NCBI RefSeq assembly: GCF_018638295.1
Contig: NZ_JABTTS010000036.1
Location: 1-57,156, forward strand
Source of the DNA: Streptomyces sp. CHD11
Lineage (GTDB): Bacteria > Actinomycetota > Actinomycetes > Streptomycetales > Streptomycetaceae
Length of the DNA: 57,156 nt
Direction of reading: 5' to 3'
The translations under genes and the position numbers were made by a program. The notes beneath the pieces are model-generated. The model was not told the origin of the DNA. It did no database searches and saw only the letters and a program-made list of their open reading frames with translations. This document shows positions 49,018 to 57,156 of the stretch, one piece after another. Numbering within the stretch: position 1 is the first letter of the stretch; each line of letters opens with the position of its first letter.

Positions 49018-49359
49018 TCAGAAGGGGAGACCGGGGATGCCGCCGCCGCCCAGACCCTGGGCCAGCGGGCCGAGCTTCTGCTGCTGCAGCGTCTGCGCGT
49101 TCTCGTTGGCCGCCTGGACCGCCGCGACGACCAGGTCCGCGAGGGTCTCGGTGTCCTCCGGGTCCACCGCCTTCGGGTCGATCTTCAGCGCGCGCAGTTC
49201 ACCGGAGCCGGTGACGGTGGCCTTCACCAGACCGCCGCCCGCCTGGCCCTCGACCTCCGTACGCGCCAGTTCCTCCTGCGCCTGGGCCAGATCCTGCTGC
49301 ATCTTCTGGGCCTGCTGGAGCAACTGCTGCATGTTGGGCTGGCCACCACCGGGGATCAC
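49018..49359 (-). CDS. YbaB/EbfC family nucleoid-associated protein
   Basis: 113 aa from GTG 49359, with GGAG upstream. Gln-rich helix (MQQLLQQAQKMQQDLAQAQE), then KATVTGSGELRALKIDPKAV, characteristic of YbaB. Forms dimers that coat DNA. It precedes recR as in most bacteria, but dnaX is not upstream, as is usual for Streptomyces. A short gap with no gene (48932-49017) separates it from recR. Confidence 0.96.
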   Translation of the reverse strand: MIPGGGQPNMQQLLQQAQKMQQDLAQAQEELARTEVEGQAGGGLVKATVTGSGELRALKIDPKAVDPEDTETLADLVVAAVQAANENAQTLQQQKLGPLAQGLGGGGIPGLPF

Positions 49360-49743
49360 GATTCAGCTCCTTGGTCGGTCCGTCGGTCAATCGGTCCATG
49401 GGTCAATCGGTCCATGGGTCCGTGGGTCCGTGGGGTTCGTGTTTCACGGTCCACGGCACACGGTTCTCGCGGTTTTGCCGTTCGGCACGAGCCTACGTGG
49501 TCGGGACAGCCGTCGCCCCAGCACTCTTTCGGGTGAGTCCTGACGAAGGCCCTATACCTGATCACGGCCTTCTTCCGGGGGAAAGAGCGCGCGAACCCCC
49601 GACGCCGCCACCCGTTGGGAGGTAGGAAGGGTCAAGCGCGTGAGCACTGTGTGTCACGCGCCATGTACGGACCGTACGCACGGGTGAGGGATCAGCAGGG
49701 AACCGCAGGGGTCGGCAGGGTCTGTTCAGTAGGGAGATACCGG
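49360..49743. other. Divergent gap with adjacent 16-bp tandem repeats
   Basis: 384 nt between ybaB (minus) and the SLATT-like gene (plus). GGTCAATCGGTCCATG is perfectly repeated at 49385-49400 and 49401-49416, followed by two GGTCCGTG units, all in the presumed ybaB leader. The remainder holds promoters I cannot place and no convincing ORF. Confidence 0.65.
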
Positions 49744-50490
49744 GTGGGTCAGCCGGAGATGCAGCCCGAGGGTCGGTCTCAGGACCGGTGGGGCGAGGGG
49801 GCGGCCGGACCGTGGCCGGGCGATCCGGCCGGGCGGGAGTTCCCGCTCGGGAACTGGGGTGACCCGGCGACGCGGCTGGACGAGCTGTACCGGTGGGTGG
49901 AGCGCGGGGCGCTGGACACCGCCGCCTGGTACCTCGCGGACCGCGCGTGGAAGCGGCGGTGCGCGTGGACACTGCGGGCCGGGACGGCGGCGGGCGCGCT
50001 GACCGGGGCCGCGCTGCCGCTGCTCGATCTGACCGGGGTCGCCGACGGGTCCACAGCCTGGGGATATCTGGCGCTGCTGCTCGCGGTGGCGTGTGTCGCC
50101 GGGGACCGGTACTTCGGGATGACCTCCGGCTGGATGCGGGACCTCGCGACCGCGCAGGCGCTGCAGCGGCGGTTGCAGACGTTCCAGTTCGACTGGGCGT
50201 CGGAGTGCATCCGTGAGGTGCTGGGCCCGGCGGAGGGAACGGCGAGCGAGGCGGCCGAGCGGTGCCTCACGGTGCTGCGCCGGTTCTCGGAGGACGTGAC
50301 CGAGCTGGTGCGGGTGGAGACGGCCGACTGGATGGTGGAGTTCCGCAGTGGGGGCGCGCCGCTGGGGGTGCGGACGGCGGTGGCGGGCGAAGGACGCCCG
50401 GAGAGCTCCCCCCCGCACGGCCGTTTCCCGGCGCCGCAGGGACCTGCCCGGCCGAACATGCCGAGGCAGCGCCCACCGGATCCCCGCTGA
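49744..50490 (+). CDS. SLATT-like (DUF4231-type) two-helix membrane protein
   Basis: 248 aa from GTG 49744, with AGGGAG 7 nt upstream; ATG 49759 is less well placed. Residues about 45-75 are a helix (RLDELYRWVERGALDTAAWY). Two membrane helices follow (about 85-102 and 107-123), then a long cytoplasmic helix (MRDLATAQALQRRLQTFQFD) and a disordered Pro-rich tail. This matches the SLATT layout, a family predicted to form pores in nucleotide-signalling conflict systems. Standing alone here, its role is unclear. Confidence 0.7.
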   Translation: MGQPEMQPEGRSQDRWGEGAAGPWPGDPAGREFPLGNWGDPATRLDELYRWVERGALDTAAWYLADRAWKRRCAWTLRAGTAAGALTGAALPLLDLTGVADGSTAWGYLALLLAVACVAGDRYFGMTSGWMRDLATAQALQRRLQTFQFDWASECIREVLGPAEGTASEAAERCLTVLRRFSEDVTELVRVETADWMVEFRSGGAPLGVRTAVAGEGRPESSPPHGRFPAPQGPARPNMPRQRPPDPR

Positions 50491-50496
50491 CCCGGC

Positions 50497-50568
50497 ACTG
50501 ACGGGCCGGCCGCACCGGCACGCGACAAGTTCACCGAGTGTCCCCGTACGGACGGCCGGCCCGTCAGT
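50497..50568. terminator. Bidirectional terminator hairpin
   Basis: ACTGACGGGCCGGCCG (50497-50512) pairs with CGGCCGGCCCGTCAGT (50553-50568): a perfect 16-bp stem. It separates the SLATT-like and kinase genes and overlaps the kinase stop. Confidence 0.72.
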
Positions 50569-52531
50569 CCCGGGTGTACGTGAGCTGTTCGCCGGTGCCG
50601 GTGTTGACGCGCTGGAGGGAGCCGCCGGGGAGCAGAACGATGCGGCTGGCGGCTCCCGGGGAGCAGGCGCCGCCCGGGCCCACCGTGACGGAGGACGGGC
50701 CGAGGTCCAGCCGGCCGCCGGAACTGCCGGTGAGCCGGGCCTCGAAGACGCAGTGGTAGGTGCCGTTGCCGGTGGGCCCGTCGGCGACGAGGGACATCAC
50801 CGTGTCGCCGACCTCGCCCTGCCGCACGGTGAGCCTGCGGCTGTGCTGCCCGCTCGCGTTGTCGATGGTGGCGGACCAGTCGCCCAGGAACTCCGCGGGG
50901 ACCGTGCCGTCCGCCGGCGCGGAGGTCTCCGGTCCCGGTGTCGCCGGCGGCTGCTTCGCGTCCGGTGTGCCCGAGGCCGGGTTCCGGGGCGCGTCGCTCG
51001 GCGTGGAGGACGCCGACGCGCCGCCCCCGGCGCGGTCGTCCTCGGCGCCACCGCTCATCAGCGCGTACACGGTGCCGCCGGCGGCGAGCGCGACGACTAC
51101 CGCGATCACCACGAGCAGTGCGGTGGAACGGCTGTCCCGGCGCGGCTCGGACGCCGGCCCGTACGGCGGGGGTCCCTGCCCGTACGGGGACCCCTGACCG
51201 TACGGCGGCGTATGGCCGACGGCGCCGTAGCCGTTGTACGGGGGGACGTACGCCGGGGGCTGCGGGTGCTGATGTGCCTGGCCGTACGCGCCAGGGGCCG
51301 GGCCGGGTGGCGGAGTGGGGACGGCACTCGGGCCGTTCTGGACGTTCTGGCCGTTCTGGCCCGCGACGAGGGTGGGGAGGTGGTTCACCCCCGCGGGCGG
51401 GGGCTCGGCGGGCGGCGTCGCGGGGGGTGACGGCGCGGCGGAGTCGTCGGCGGCGCGGGCGTGTTCGGGGGCGGCTCCATGCCGCTCCGCACCGGACTCG
51501 CCGGAACGGGACTCTCCGGCGGCACGCTCCGGCCCCGGTGGCACCGGCTCCCCGGCGCCCGCCGCGCCGCCCGCCGCGGCCGGAGCCGCCGGCCCGTCCG
51601 GCGCGGGTGCCTCCGGGTCCTCCGCGTCGAGCAGCCGCACCGCGTGGCGGCCCAGCTGGGCGACCAGGGCACTCGGCAGCCAGGGGTCGCGGGAGCGGCC
51701 GCCGGTCACGGTGTCCTCCACGCCGGTGCGTTCCAGCACCTGGTCGAGCGTGGGCCGTGCCGCCGGGTCCTTGCGCAGACAGTCGCGTACGAGCTCGGCG
51801 AGCCCCTCGGGCACCCGCTCCAGGCCGGGTTCCTCCTGGGCGATGCGGAACATCAGGGCGTGCACACCGCTGTGGGCGGTGCCGAAGGGGAGTTCACCGG
51901 TCGCGGCGTAGGCGAGCACCGAGCCGAGGCAGAACACGTCGCAGGCGGGCGTGATCCGGTCGCCGCGCACCTGCTCGGGCGCCATGAATCCGGGCGAGCC
52001 GACGAGCGCCCCGGTGCGGGTGAGCCCGCCGTCGGTCACCGTCTCCAGCGCCCGCGCGATCCCGAAGTCGATGACCCGCGGACCGTCGATGGTGACCAGC
52101 ACGTTGGACGGCTTGAGGTCGCGGTGGACCATCCCGGCGCGGTGGATGTCCTTCAGCGCGTGCGCGAGACCGGCGGCGAGGATCCGCACCGACCGCTCGG
52201 GCAGTGCCCCGTGGTCGTGGCCGACCACCTGCTGGAGGCTGGGGCCCGCGACGTAGCCGGTGGCGACCCAGGGCACGGGCGCCTCGGTGTCCGCGTCCAG
52301 CACCGGGGCCGTCCAGTCACCGCCGACCTGCCGGGCGGCCCGCACCTCCTGGCGGAAGCGTGCCCGGAACTCCTCCACCCGGGCCAGCTCCTCGCGGACC
52401 AGCTTCACGGCGACGGTGCGTCCCCGGTCGGAACGGGCGAGGTAGACCTCTCCCATCCCGCCGGCCCCGAGCCGCGCCAGCAACCGGTACGCCCCGATCC
52501 TCTGTGGATCCCCGGGCCCGATCTTGTCCAT
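50564..52531 (-). CDS. Transmembrane Ser/Thr protein kinase (PknB-like Hanks type)
   Basis: 655 aa from ATG 52531, after a GGGGAGG site; the frame opens at 52561. Kinase domain about 10-280: GAGGMG loop at 22-27, Lys43 in VAVKLV, HRDLKPSN at 136-143, DFG at 155-157, and GSPGFMAPEQVRG as the activation segment end. A Pro/Ala/Gly linker follows, then one membrane helix (about 465-488, TALLVVIAVVVALAAGGTVY). The extracellular domain (about 540-655) is beta-rich with Cys pairs (YHCVFEARL, GGACSPG). It lacks PASTA repeats, so it probably senses another signal. Confidence 0.92.
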   Translation of the reverse strand: MDKIGPGDPQRIGAYRLLARLGAGGMGEVYLARSDRGRTVAVKLVREELARVEEFRARFRQEVRAARQVGGDWTAPVLDADTEAPVPWVATGYVAGPSLQQVVGHDHGALPERSVRILAAGLAHALKDIHRAGMVHRDLKPSNVLVTIDGPRVIDFGIARALETVTDGGLTRTGALVGSPGFMAPEQVRGDRITPACDVFCLGSVLAYAATGELPFGTAHSGVHALMFRIAQEEPGLERVPEGLAELVRDCLRKDPAARPTLDQVLERTGVEDTVTGGRSRDPWLPSALVAQLGRHAVRLLDAEDPEAPAPDGPAAPAAAGGAAGAGEPVPPGPERAAGESRSGESGAERHGAAPEHARAADDSAAPSPPATPPAEPPPAGVNHLPTLVAGQNGQNVQNGPSAVPTPPPGPAPGAYGQAHQHPQPPAYVPPYNGYGAVGHTPPYGQGSPYGQGPPPYGPASEPRRDSRSTALLVVIAVVVALAAGGTVYALMSGGAEDDRAGGGASASSTPSDAPRNPASGTPDAKQPPATPGPETSAPADGTVPAEFLGDWSATIDNASGQHSRRLTVRQGEVGDTVMSLVADGPTGNGTYHCVFEARLTGSSGGRLDLGPSSVTVGPGGACSPGAASRIVLLPGGSLQRVNTGTGEQLTYTRD

Positions 52532-52550
52532 CGCCGCGTCGCCTCCCCCC

Positions 52551-52805
52551 TCAGTGAGCAACAGCCCGAGGATAGTGCGGGGCCGGTATCGGGTGAGCTG
52601 GGCGTTGTCTACGGTTGCGTAACAGGCGGGCCGAGTCTGTCAAGAACCCCGGACAGCCGTACTCCTTCTCGTACGCCCGTGTCAGCCGCTCGGCGAAGGC
52701 GGGGTCGCCGGGGTCGATCCGGCCGACCGCGGTGTACCCCGCGTCGGTCGGTGCGAGAAGTCCGGCGCGGCGGCGGGCGGGGTCGGGCCGGTAACCGCAG
52801 CACAC
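52551..52805 (-). CDS. Possible small protein or gene remnant
   Basis: 84 codons if started at GTG 52805; the start is uncertain. The core IDPGDPAFAERLTRAYEKEY, then GCPGFLTDSARLL, looks like genuine helical protein with coding-type third-position bias. Both ends do not. It sits between the kinase gene and the aminotransferase. I do not recognise it; a decayed gene is possible. The rest of the gap 52806-52914 must hold the aminotransferase promoter. Confidence 0.35.
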   Translation of the reverse strand: MCCGYRPDPARRRAGLLAPTDAGYTAVGRIDPGDPAFAERLTRAYEKEYGCPGFLTDSARLLRNRRQRPAHPIPAPHYPRAVAH

Positions 52806-52914
52806 TGTCAAGCGGCCTCGGGTGACCGCTGTGGACAACCTGTCGCGGAAAGCCGCCGACCGCAGACATGCCGCCGATGTCGCGCACCCGTCGCCCCCGC
52901 TTACCCTCGGCGGC

Positions 52915-54270
52915 ATGACCCCTCAGCCGAACCCCGAGGCCGGCGCCGCCGTCAAGGCCGCCGACCGTGCGCATGTGTTCCACTCCTGGTCCGCGCAGGA
53001 GCTCATCGACCCGCTCGCCGTCGCCGGGGCGGAGGGGTCCTACTTCTGGGACTACGACGGCCGGCGCTATCTCGACTTCTCCAGCGGGCTGGTCTACACG
53101 AACGTCGGCTACCAGCATCCGGAGGTCGTCGCCGCGATCCAGGAGCAGGCGGCCCGGATGACGACGTTCGCGCCCGCGTTCGCCGTCGAGGCCCGCTCGG
53201 AGGCGGCCCGGCTGATCGCCGAGCGGACCCCCGGCGACCTGGACAAGATCTTCTTCACCAACGGCGGCGCCGACGCCGTCGAGCACGCCCTGCGCATGGC
53301 GCGGCTGCACACCGGGCGCCCCAAGGTCCTCTCCGCCTACCGCTCGTACCACGGCGGCACCCAGCAGGCCGTGAACGTCACCGGCGACCCCCGCCGCTGG
53401 GCCTCCGACAGCGGCACCGCCGGGGTCGTGCGCTTCTGGGCGCCGTTCCTGTACCGCTCGCGCTTCTACGCCGAGACGGAGGAGCAGGAGTGCGCGCGGG
53501 CCCTGGAGCATCTGGAGGCGACGATCGCCTTCGAGGGGCCGTCGACCATCGCCGCCGTCATCCTCGAGACGATCCCGGGCACGGCCGGGATCATGCCGCC
53601 GCCCGCCGGCTATCTCGCCGGGGTCCGCGAGTTGTGCGACACGTACGGCATCGTCCTCGTCCTCGACGAGGTCATGGCCGGGTTCGGGCGGACCGGCACG
53701 TGGTTCGCGGCGGACCTGTACGACGTCGTGCCGGACCTGATGACCTTCGCCAAGGGCGTGAACTCCGGCTATGTGCCGCTGGGCGGTGTCGCCCTCTCCG
53801 GGGCGATCGCCGAGACCTTCGCCACGCGGCCCTACCCGGGCGGACTGACGTACTCGGGGCACCCGCTGGCCTGCGCCGCCGCTGTCGCCACGATCAACGT
53901 GATGGCCCAGGAGGGCATCGTCGAGAACGCGGCGGCACTCGGCGCGTCCGTCGTCGGGCCGGGACTGCGGGAGCTGGCCGGGCGGCACCCCAGCGTGGGC
54001 GAGGTCCGTGGCGTCGGCATGTTCTGGGCGCTGGAGCTGGTGCGCGACCGGGAGACCCGGGAGCCGCTGGTGCCGTACAACGCGTCCGGGGAGGCGAACG
54101 CCCCGATGGCGGCCTTCGCCGCCGCCGCGAAGGAGGGCGGTGTCTGGCCCTTCGTCAACATGAACCGCACGCATGTGGTGCCGCCGTGCAACGCGAGCGA
54201 GGCCGAGCTGAAGGAGGGCCTGGCGGTGCTGGACGCGGCGCTGACCGTGGCGGACGGCTACGTGGCGTAA
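52915..54270 (+). CDS. Class III PLP-dependent aminotransferase
   Basis: 451 aa from ATG 52915. Fold signature: YFWDYDGRRYLDFSSG, TNGGADAVEHALRMAR, SYHGG, VLVLDEVMAGFGRTG (PLP Asp) and the Schiff-base Lys in TFAKGVNSGYVPLGG (about residue 281). Length and motifs fit omega-amino acid:pyruvate or beta-alanine/GABA-type transaminases. The following gene is a GntR regulator, perhaps controlling it. Substrate not determined. Confidence 0.92.
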   Translation: MTPQPNPEAGAAVKAADRAHVFHSWSAQELIDPLAVAGAEGSYFWDYDGRRYLDFSSGLVYTNVGYQHPEVVAAIQEQAARMTTFAPAFAVEARSEAARLIAERTPGDLDKIFFTNGGADAVEHALRMARLHTGRPKVLSAYRSYHGGTQQAVNVTGDPRRWASDSGTAGVVRFWAPFLYRSRFYAETEEQECARALEHLEATIAFEGPSTIAAVILETIPGTAGIMPPPAGYLAGVRELCDTYGIVLVLDEVMAGFGRTGTWFAADLYDVVPDLMTFAKGVNSGYVPLGGVALSGAIAETFATRPYPGGLTYSGHPLACAAAVATINVMAQEGIVENAAALGASVVGPGLRELAGRHPSVGEVRGVGMFWALELVRDRETREPLVPYNASGEANAPMAAFAAAAKEGGVWPFVNMNRTHVVPPCNASEAELKEGLAVLDAALTVADGYVA

Positions 54271-54433
54271 CGGGCTGGGCGGGCCGGCGTGACCCGGCGG
54301 GAGAGCGGGCGCGAAGGTCCCCTCACTCCGCACCCGTTCGAACACTCCCCGCCTGATCCCACGGCGTAAGGTGGCGTGCCCGCGCACATGTGCGGGTACG
54401 CCGTTCGAACGCGATGAGGGAGACGCCCCGACC

Positions 54434-55144
54434 ATGCCCGGCATCAGTGGCCATGGCGCCGTGACCCGCAGCACCCTGCGGCAGCAGATCGCCGACGCGC
54501 TCCGTGACGAGGTACTGGCCGGGCGGCTCCAGCCGGGGCAGGGGTTCACCGTCAAGGAGATCGCCGAGCAGTACGGCGTGTCCGCGACCCCGGTGCGGGA
54601 GGCGCTGGTCGACCTGTCGGCGCAGGGGCTGCTCGACGCGGACCAGCACCGCGGGTTCCATGTGCACGAGTACTCCGCCGACGACTTCCGCGGCATGATC
54701 GAGGCCCGCAGCCTGGTGATCGACGGGATGTTCCACGCCCTGAACAAGGGGCACCTGGCCGATCTCCGGCCGGACGAACCCCGGATCGCCGCCGCCCTCG
54801 CCGGGGTGCGCCGACGGGGCGAGGAGGCGCAGCGCGCCGCCCTGGCCGGCGAGGTCACCGTCCTCATCGGTTACGACCTGCGCTTCTGGCGCGAACTCGC
54901 GTCCGCGTACGGCAACCCCTATCTCACCGACTTCCTGCACCGGCTCCGCATCCAGGGGTGGGTGTACGCGGTGCAGCATCTGCGGCGTGCGCCCGACCTC
55001 CGGGGACGGCTGTGGTCCCGGCACACCGAACTGGTCGACGCGCTGGTGCGCCGTGACACCGAAACCGCCCGCCGCATCGTCGAGGCGTACAACGCGCACT
55101 CGCTGTCCGTGGTCGAAGGGCTGACAGCCGGTGCGGATGGGTAG
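54434..55144 (+). CDS. GntR family (FadR/FCD) transcriptional regulator
   Basis: 236 aa from ATG 54434, with AGGGAGA upstream. Winged helix about 15-80 (LRQQIADALRDEVLAGRLQP, VKEIAEQYGVSATPVREALV). C-terminal FCD-type helical domain about 90-225, with histidines and acids for metal or ligand binding (ARSLVIDGMFHAL, RLWSRHTELVDAL). It probably represses a nearby catabolic gene, the aminotransferase being the obvious candidate. Confidence 0.9.
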   Translation: MPGISGHGAVTRSTLRQQIADALRDEVLAGRLQPGQGFTVKEIAEQYGVSATPVREALVDLSAQGLLDADQHRGFHVHEYSADDFRGMIEARSLVIDGMFHALNKGHLADLRPDEPRIAAALAGVRRRGEEAQRAALAGEVTVLIGYDLRFWRELASAYGNPYLTDFLHRLRIQGWVYAVQHLRRAPDLRGRLWSRHTELVDALVRRDTETARRIVEAYNAHSLSVVEGLTAGADG

Positions 55145-55281
55145 GGGACCCGCACCACGGTCCGCGCGGGGGGAGCCGTCCGGCCCGGGCGCCGATACCC
55201 TTCCCTGGCCAGGACGACCTGACCAGAACCATCCGACCAGGACGACCGTCCCGACGACCGCGCGATGCGAGGAGCCCTCTT

Positions 55282-55932
55282 TTGGCCTGTGACCTGTGGC
55301 TGGTACCGCTCGTCGACGTGTTGTGCCACACGCCCGACAATCCGTTCGCCGACGAGCTCGCCCAGTACAACGCGGTACTCGCCGAGGCGGGACTGCCCCC
55401 GGTGCCGGTGTACCAGTACATGCCGGGACTGACCGGCGAGGTGGCCCCGGTCGCGGGATTCGACTACGACGCGCTGCACTTCCTGCGGCGTGTGTACCTG
55501 CTCCAGGTGTGCGGCCTCCCGGTGACGCCGGTGGACGAACTGGGCGGCGACTACGAGCAGTTGCTGGAGATGTTCGAGACGACGGCCCAGCAGTCGCATC
55601 TGGTCTGGCACTACGACCACGCCGGCGCCTACGTCCCCGTCGACTTCCCGCACCCCCTGGCCAGCGACGAACTCCTCGCCGGCGGCGGCCCGCTGGGTTC
55701 CTCCCACGCGCTGCTGCGCGAACTGGAACTCGTCGCCCCGTCCATCGGCGTCGACCCGGCGAACCCCCCGGCGGCCCCCGAGCCCCCGCGCGGACCGACG
55801 GAACTGGAGGAGCCGGCCGTCCCCGCCCCGTACGACCCCAGCCCCTTCGCCCGCGAGCGCCACGTCTGGCTGGGCCTGCACGCGGCGGCGACCCGGAGCC
55901 TGGCCCAGGGCTCGATGATCGTCTTCAGCTGA
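55282..55932 (+). CDS. Conserved hypothetical protein
   Basis: 216 aa from TTG 55282; GAGGAG lies 8 nt upstream and no better start exists. It begins ACDLWLVPLVDVLCHTPDNP and contains FDYDALHFLRRVYLLQVCGL, WHYDHAGAYVPVDF and a C-terminal ERHVWLGLHAAATRSLAQGS. It is soluble, rich in aromatic residues and His. I do not recognise a function. It is convergent with the next gene, only 11 nt apart. Confidence 0.75.
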   Translation: MACDLWLVPLVDVLCHTPDNPFADELAQYNAVLAEAGLPPVPVYQYMPGLTGEVAPVAGFDYDALHFLRRVYLLQVCGLPVTPVDELGGDYEQLLEMFETTAQQSHLVWHYDHAGAYVPVDFPHPLASDELLAGGGPLGSSHALLRELELVAPSIGVDPANPPAAPEPPRGPTELEEPAVPAPYDPSPFARERHVWLGLHAAATRSLAQGSMIVFS

Positions 55933-55943
55933 TTTCGTCCCGG

Positions 55944-56234
55944 TCAGCCCAGTCCGGAGAGCCCCTTGCGCAGATCGTCCACGTTCATCACCGGGGTCAT
56001 CTCGACCTCGGCGTTCATCTGCGAGAAGAACGGCTCACCCACCGGGGGCACCTCCGAGCTGTCCTGCATGTGGAGGACCAGCACCATCGTCCGGCGCCCG
56101 CCCAGCGGACCGAAGTAGGCCGCTTCCGGCTGCAGCCGGTCGAGGATCTCCTTGACCCGCTCGGGCATCTTCCCGCTGCGGAGCAACTCGTTCGACTTCT
56201 CGGTGTCCAGCGTCGCCTTGAGCATCACGCGCAT
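55944..56234 (-). CDS. Small conserved protein, antibiotic-biosynthesis-monooxygenase-like fold possible
   Basis: 96 aa from ATG 56234 (GAGGGTG upstream). GTG 56243 is too close to the ribosome site. The layout beta-alpha-beta with MRVMLKATLDTEKSNELLRS, then YFGPLGGRRTMVLVLHMQD and a C-terminal PVMNVDDLRKGL suggests a dimeric ferredoxin-like fold. The function is unknown. Confidence 0.7.
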   Translation of the reverse strand: MRVMLKATLDTEKSNELLRSGKMPERVKEILDRLQPEAAYFGPLGGRRTMVLVLHMQDSSEVPPVGEPFFSQMNAEVEMTPVMNVDDLRKGLSGLG

Positions 56235-56309
56235 CGCACTCACCCTCTTCCGTGTCGATGCGGCGTTCCCTTTCAGCCTATGCCCGGCCGGCGGATCGCG
56301 TGCGGCGCG

Positions 56310-57050
56310 TCAGGACGGGGCGAGTACGCAGAAGGCGTGGCCCTCCGGGTCGGCCAGGCACGTCCACGGGACGTCGCCCTGCCCGAGGTCGAGGTCGGTG
56401 GCGCCGAGGGCCCGCAGCCGGGCCGCCTCCGCCCCCTGATCGTCGCCGGGACGGGGCAGCAGGTCGAGATGGACGCGGTCCGCGGCCGCCGGCCCGCCGG
56501 GCGTCCGGAGGAACTCGAGATACGGCCCGGCACCGTCGGCGGAGCGCAGCACCGCGCTGCCGTCGGTCACCTCGTGCAGGGTCCAGTCCAGCGCCGCGTC
56601 CCAGAATCGGGCCATCGCCCGCGGATCCGCACAGTCGACCACCACGTCGGCGACCGGTCCGGTGCCCCGGTAGATCTCGCGGGGCTCCAGCACGCAGAAC
56701 TCGTTGCCCTCCGGGTCGGCGAGGACCGTCCACGGGACGTCGCCCTGGCCCACGTCGGCGGGCGTCGCACCGAGCGTCCGCAGGCGTGCCACCAGCTCCG
56801 CCTGATGGGCGGCGGAGGTGGTGGCGAGGTCGAGGTGCACACGGTTCTTCGCCGCCGTCCCGGGTTCCGGGACGGGAACGACATCGATACCGAGGGCGAC
56901 GGGGTCCGGCCGCACCAGCCCCCCGGCGGGCCCCACGCGGGTCGTCGCACCGGGGCTGTGGACACTCCAGCCCAGCGCCTCCGCCCAGAACCGGCCGACC
57001 GCCGGAGGGTCGACCGCCTTGATGTTCACCTGCACGGGTCGCAGCGCCAT
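56310..57050 (-). CDS. VOC family protein with two tandem glyoxalase-like domains
   Basis: 246 aa from ATG 57050. The two domains repeat the same pattern: VNIKAVDPPAVGRFWAEALG then KNRVHLDL, ADPEGNEFCVL; and VVDCADPRAMARFWDAALDW then DRVHLDL, ADPEGHAFCVL. The DPEG-x-x-F-C-V-L ends are nearly identical, so it arose by duplication. Proteins of this kind are common in actinobacteria; the substrate is unknown. The last 106 nt of the window hold no supportable gene. Confidence 0.88.
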   Translation of the reverse strand: MALRPVQVNIKAVDPPAVGRFWAEALGWSVHSPGATTRVGPAGGLVRPDPVALGIDVVPVPEPGTAAKNRVHLDLATTSAAHQAELVARLRTLGATPADVGQGDVPWTVLADPEGNEFCVLEPREIYRGTGPVADVVVDCADPRAMARFWDAALDWTLHEVTDGSAVLRSADGAGPYLEFLRTPGGPAAADRVHLDLLPRPGDDQGAEAARLRALGATDLDLGQGDVPWTCLADPEGHAFCVLAPS

Positions 57051-57156
57051 GCGGGAAAGCCCAGGTGCACCGGGTGCGCACCGGGGGGCGGCCGGGTGTA
57101 CGAGCGGGCGGCGGCAGCGGTGCCGGACTCCGGGCCCCGGGGCGTGCTGCTCACCG

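Overview
The window is chromosomal DNA of a Streptomyces or a close relative. It is very GC-rich throughout, with strong G/C bias at third codon positions, frequent GTG starts and 4-nt start/stop overlaps. It carries a SARP-type regulator with NB-ARC and TPR domains and the actinobacterial order ybaB-recR-DUF5063-ask-asd-ECF sigma. I see no rRNA, tRNA, insertion sequence, integrase or CRISPR array.

Left part (1-25.7 kb), accessory. A type IV secretion/conjugation-like apparatus occupies 1.8-10.8 kb: a degenerate P-loop protein, two tandem small membrane proteins (pilin-like), a VirB8-like bitopic protein, a TrbL/VirB6-like polytopic protein, an SCO6880-type protein, a VirB4-like ATPase and a VirD4-like coupling protein. 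A VirB1-like lytic transglycosylase is divergent from it, followed by a partial protein with a Pro/Ala linker. No relaxase, oriT or integrase is visible, so secretion or a role in development looks more likely than plasmid mating. Next come a DUF3592/DUF418 membrane pair, an NlpC/P60 wall hydrolase and a DUF4913 protein. Then follow four unrecognised proteins, three of which end in the same C-terminal tail (RRG, then a Gly run, then K or R). An orphan helical protein, a thaumatin-GH128 fusion, a large SARP/NB-ARC/TPR regulator and a membrane protein with ChW-like repeats complete this part. The ChW-type protein and the partial protein at the left edge share an N-terminal domain.

The main discovery is a repeated promoter-like motif, GAACC-N16/17-CGTTG, an ECF-sigma-type signature. 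I find eight exact copies between about 1.6 and 24.1 kb. All lie in non-coding gaps and each points at a nearby start codon: both divergent T4SS-side operons, the DUF3592/DUF418 operon, NlpC/P60, two of the Gly-tail genes, the orphan helical protein and the ChW protein. Two further one- or two-mismatch copies precede the third Gly-tail gene and the thaumatin-GH128 gene. This suggests one co-regulated system in which an envelope-spanning machine, wall-remodelling enzymes and tail-bearing candidate substrates are made together.

Middle part (25.8-44.6 kb), mixed. It holds a K+/H+ antiporter with a convergent regulatory subunit, a decayed gene, two ECF sigma/membrane-protein pairs, two secreted alpha/beta hydrolases, a VOC protein, an ArsP-type permease with its TIGR03943 partner, a double TrkA-N ion-channel-like protein, an S9 peptidase and a SURF1 protein.

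Right part (45-57 kb), mostly core. It holds asd, ask, a DUF5063 protein, recR, ybaB, a SLATT-like protein, a Ser/Thr kinase, a class III aminotransferase followed by a GntR regulator, and small hypothetical and VOC proteins.
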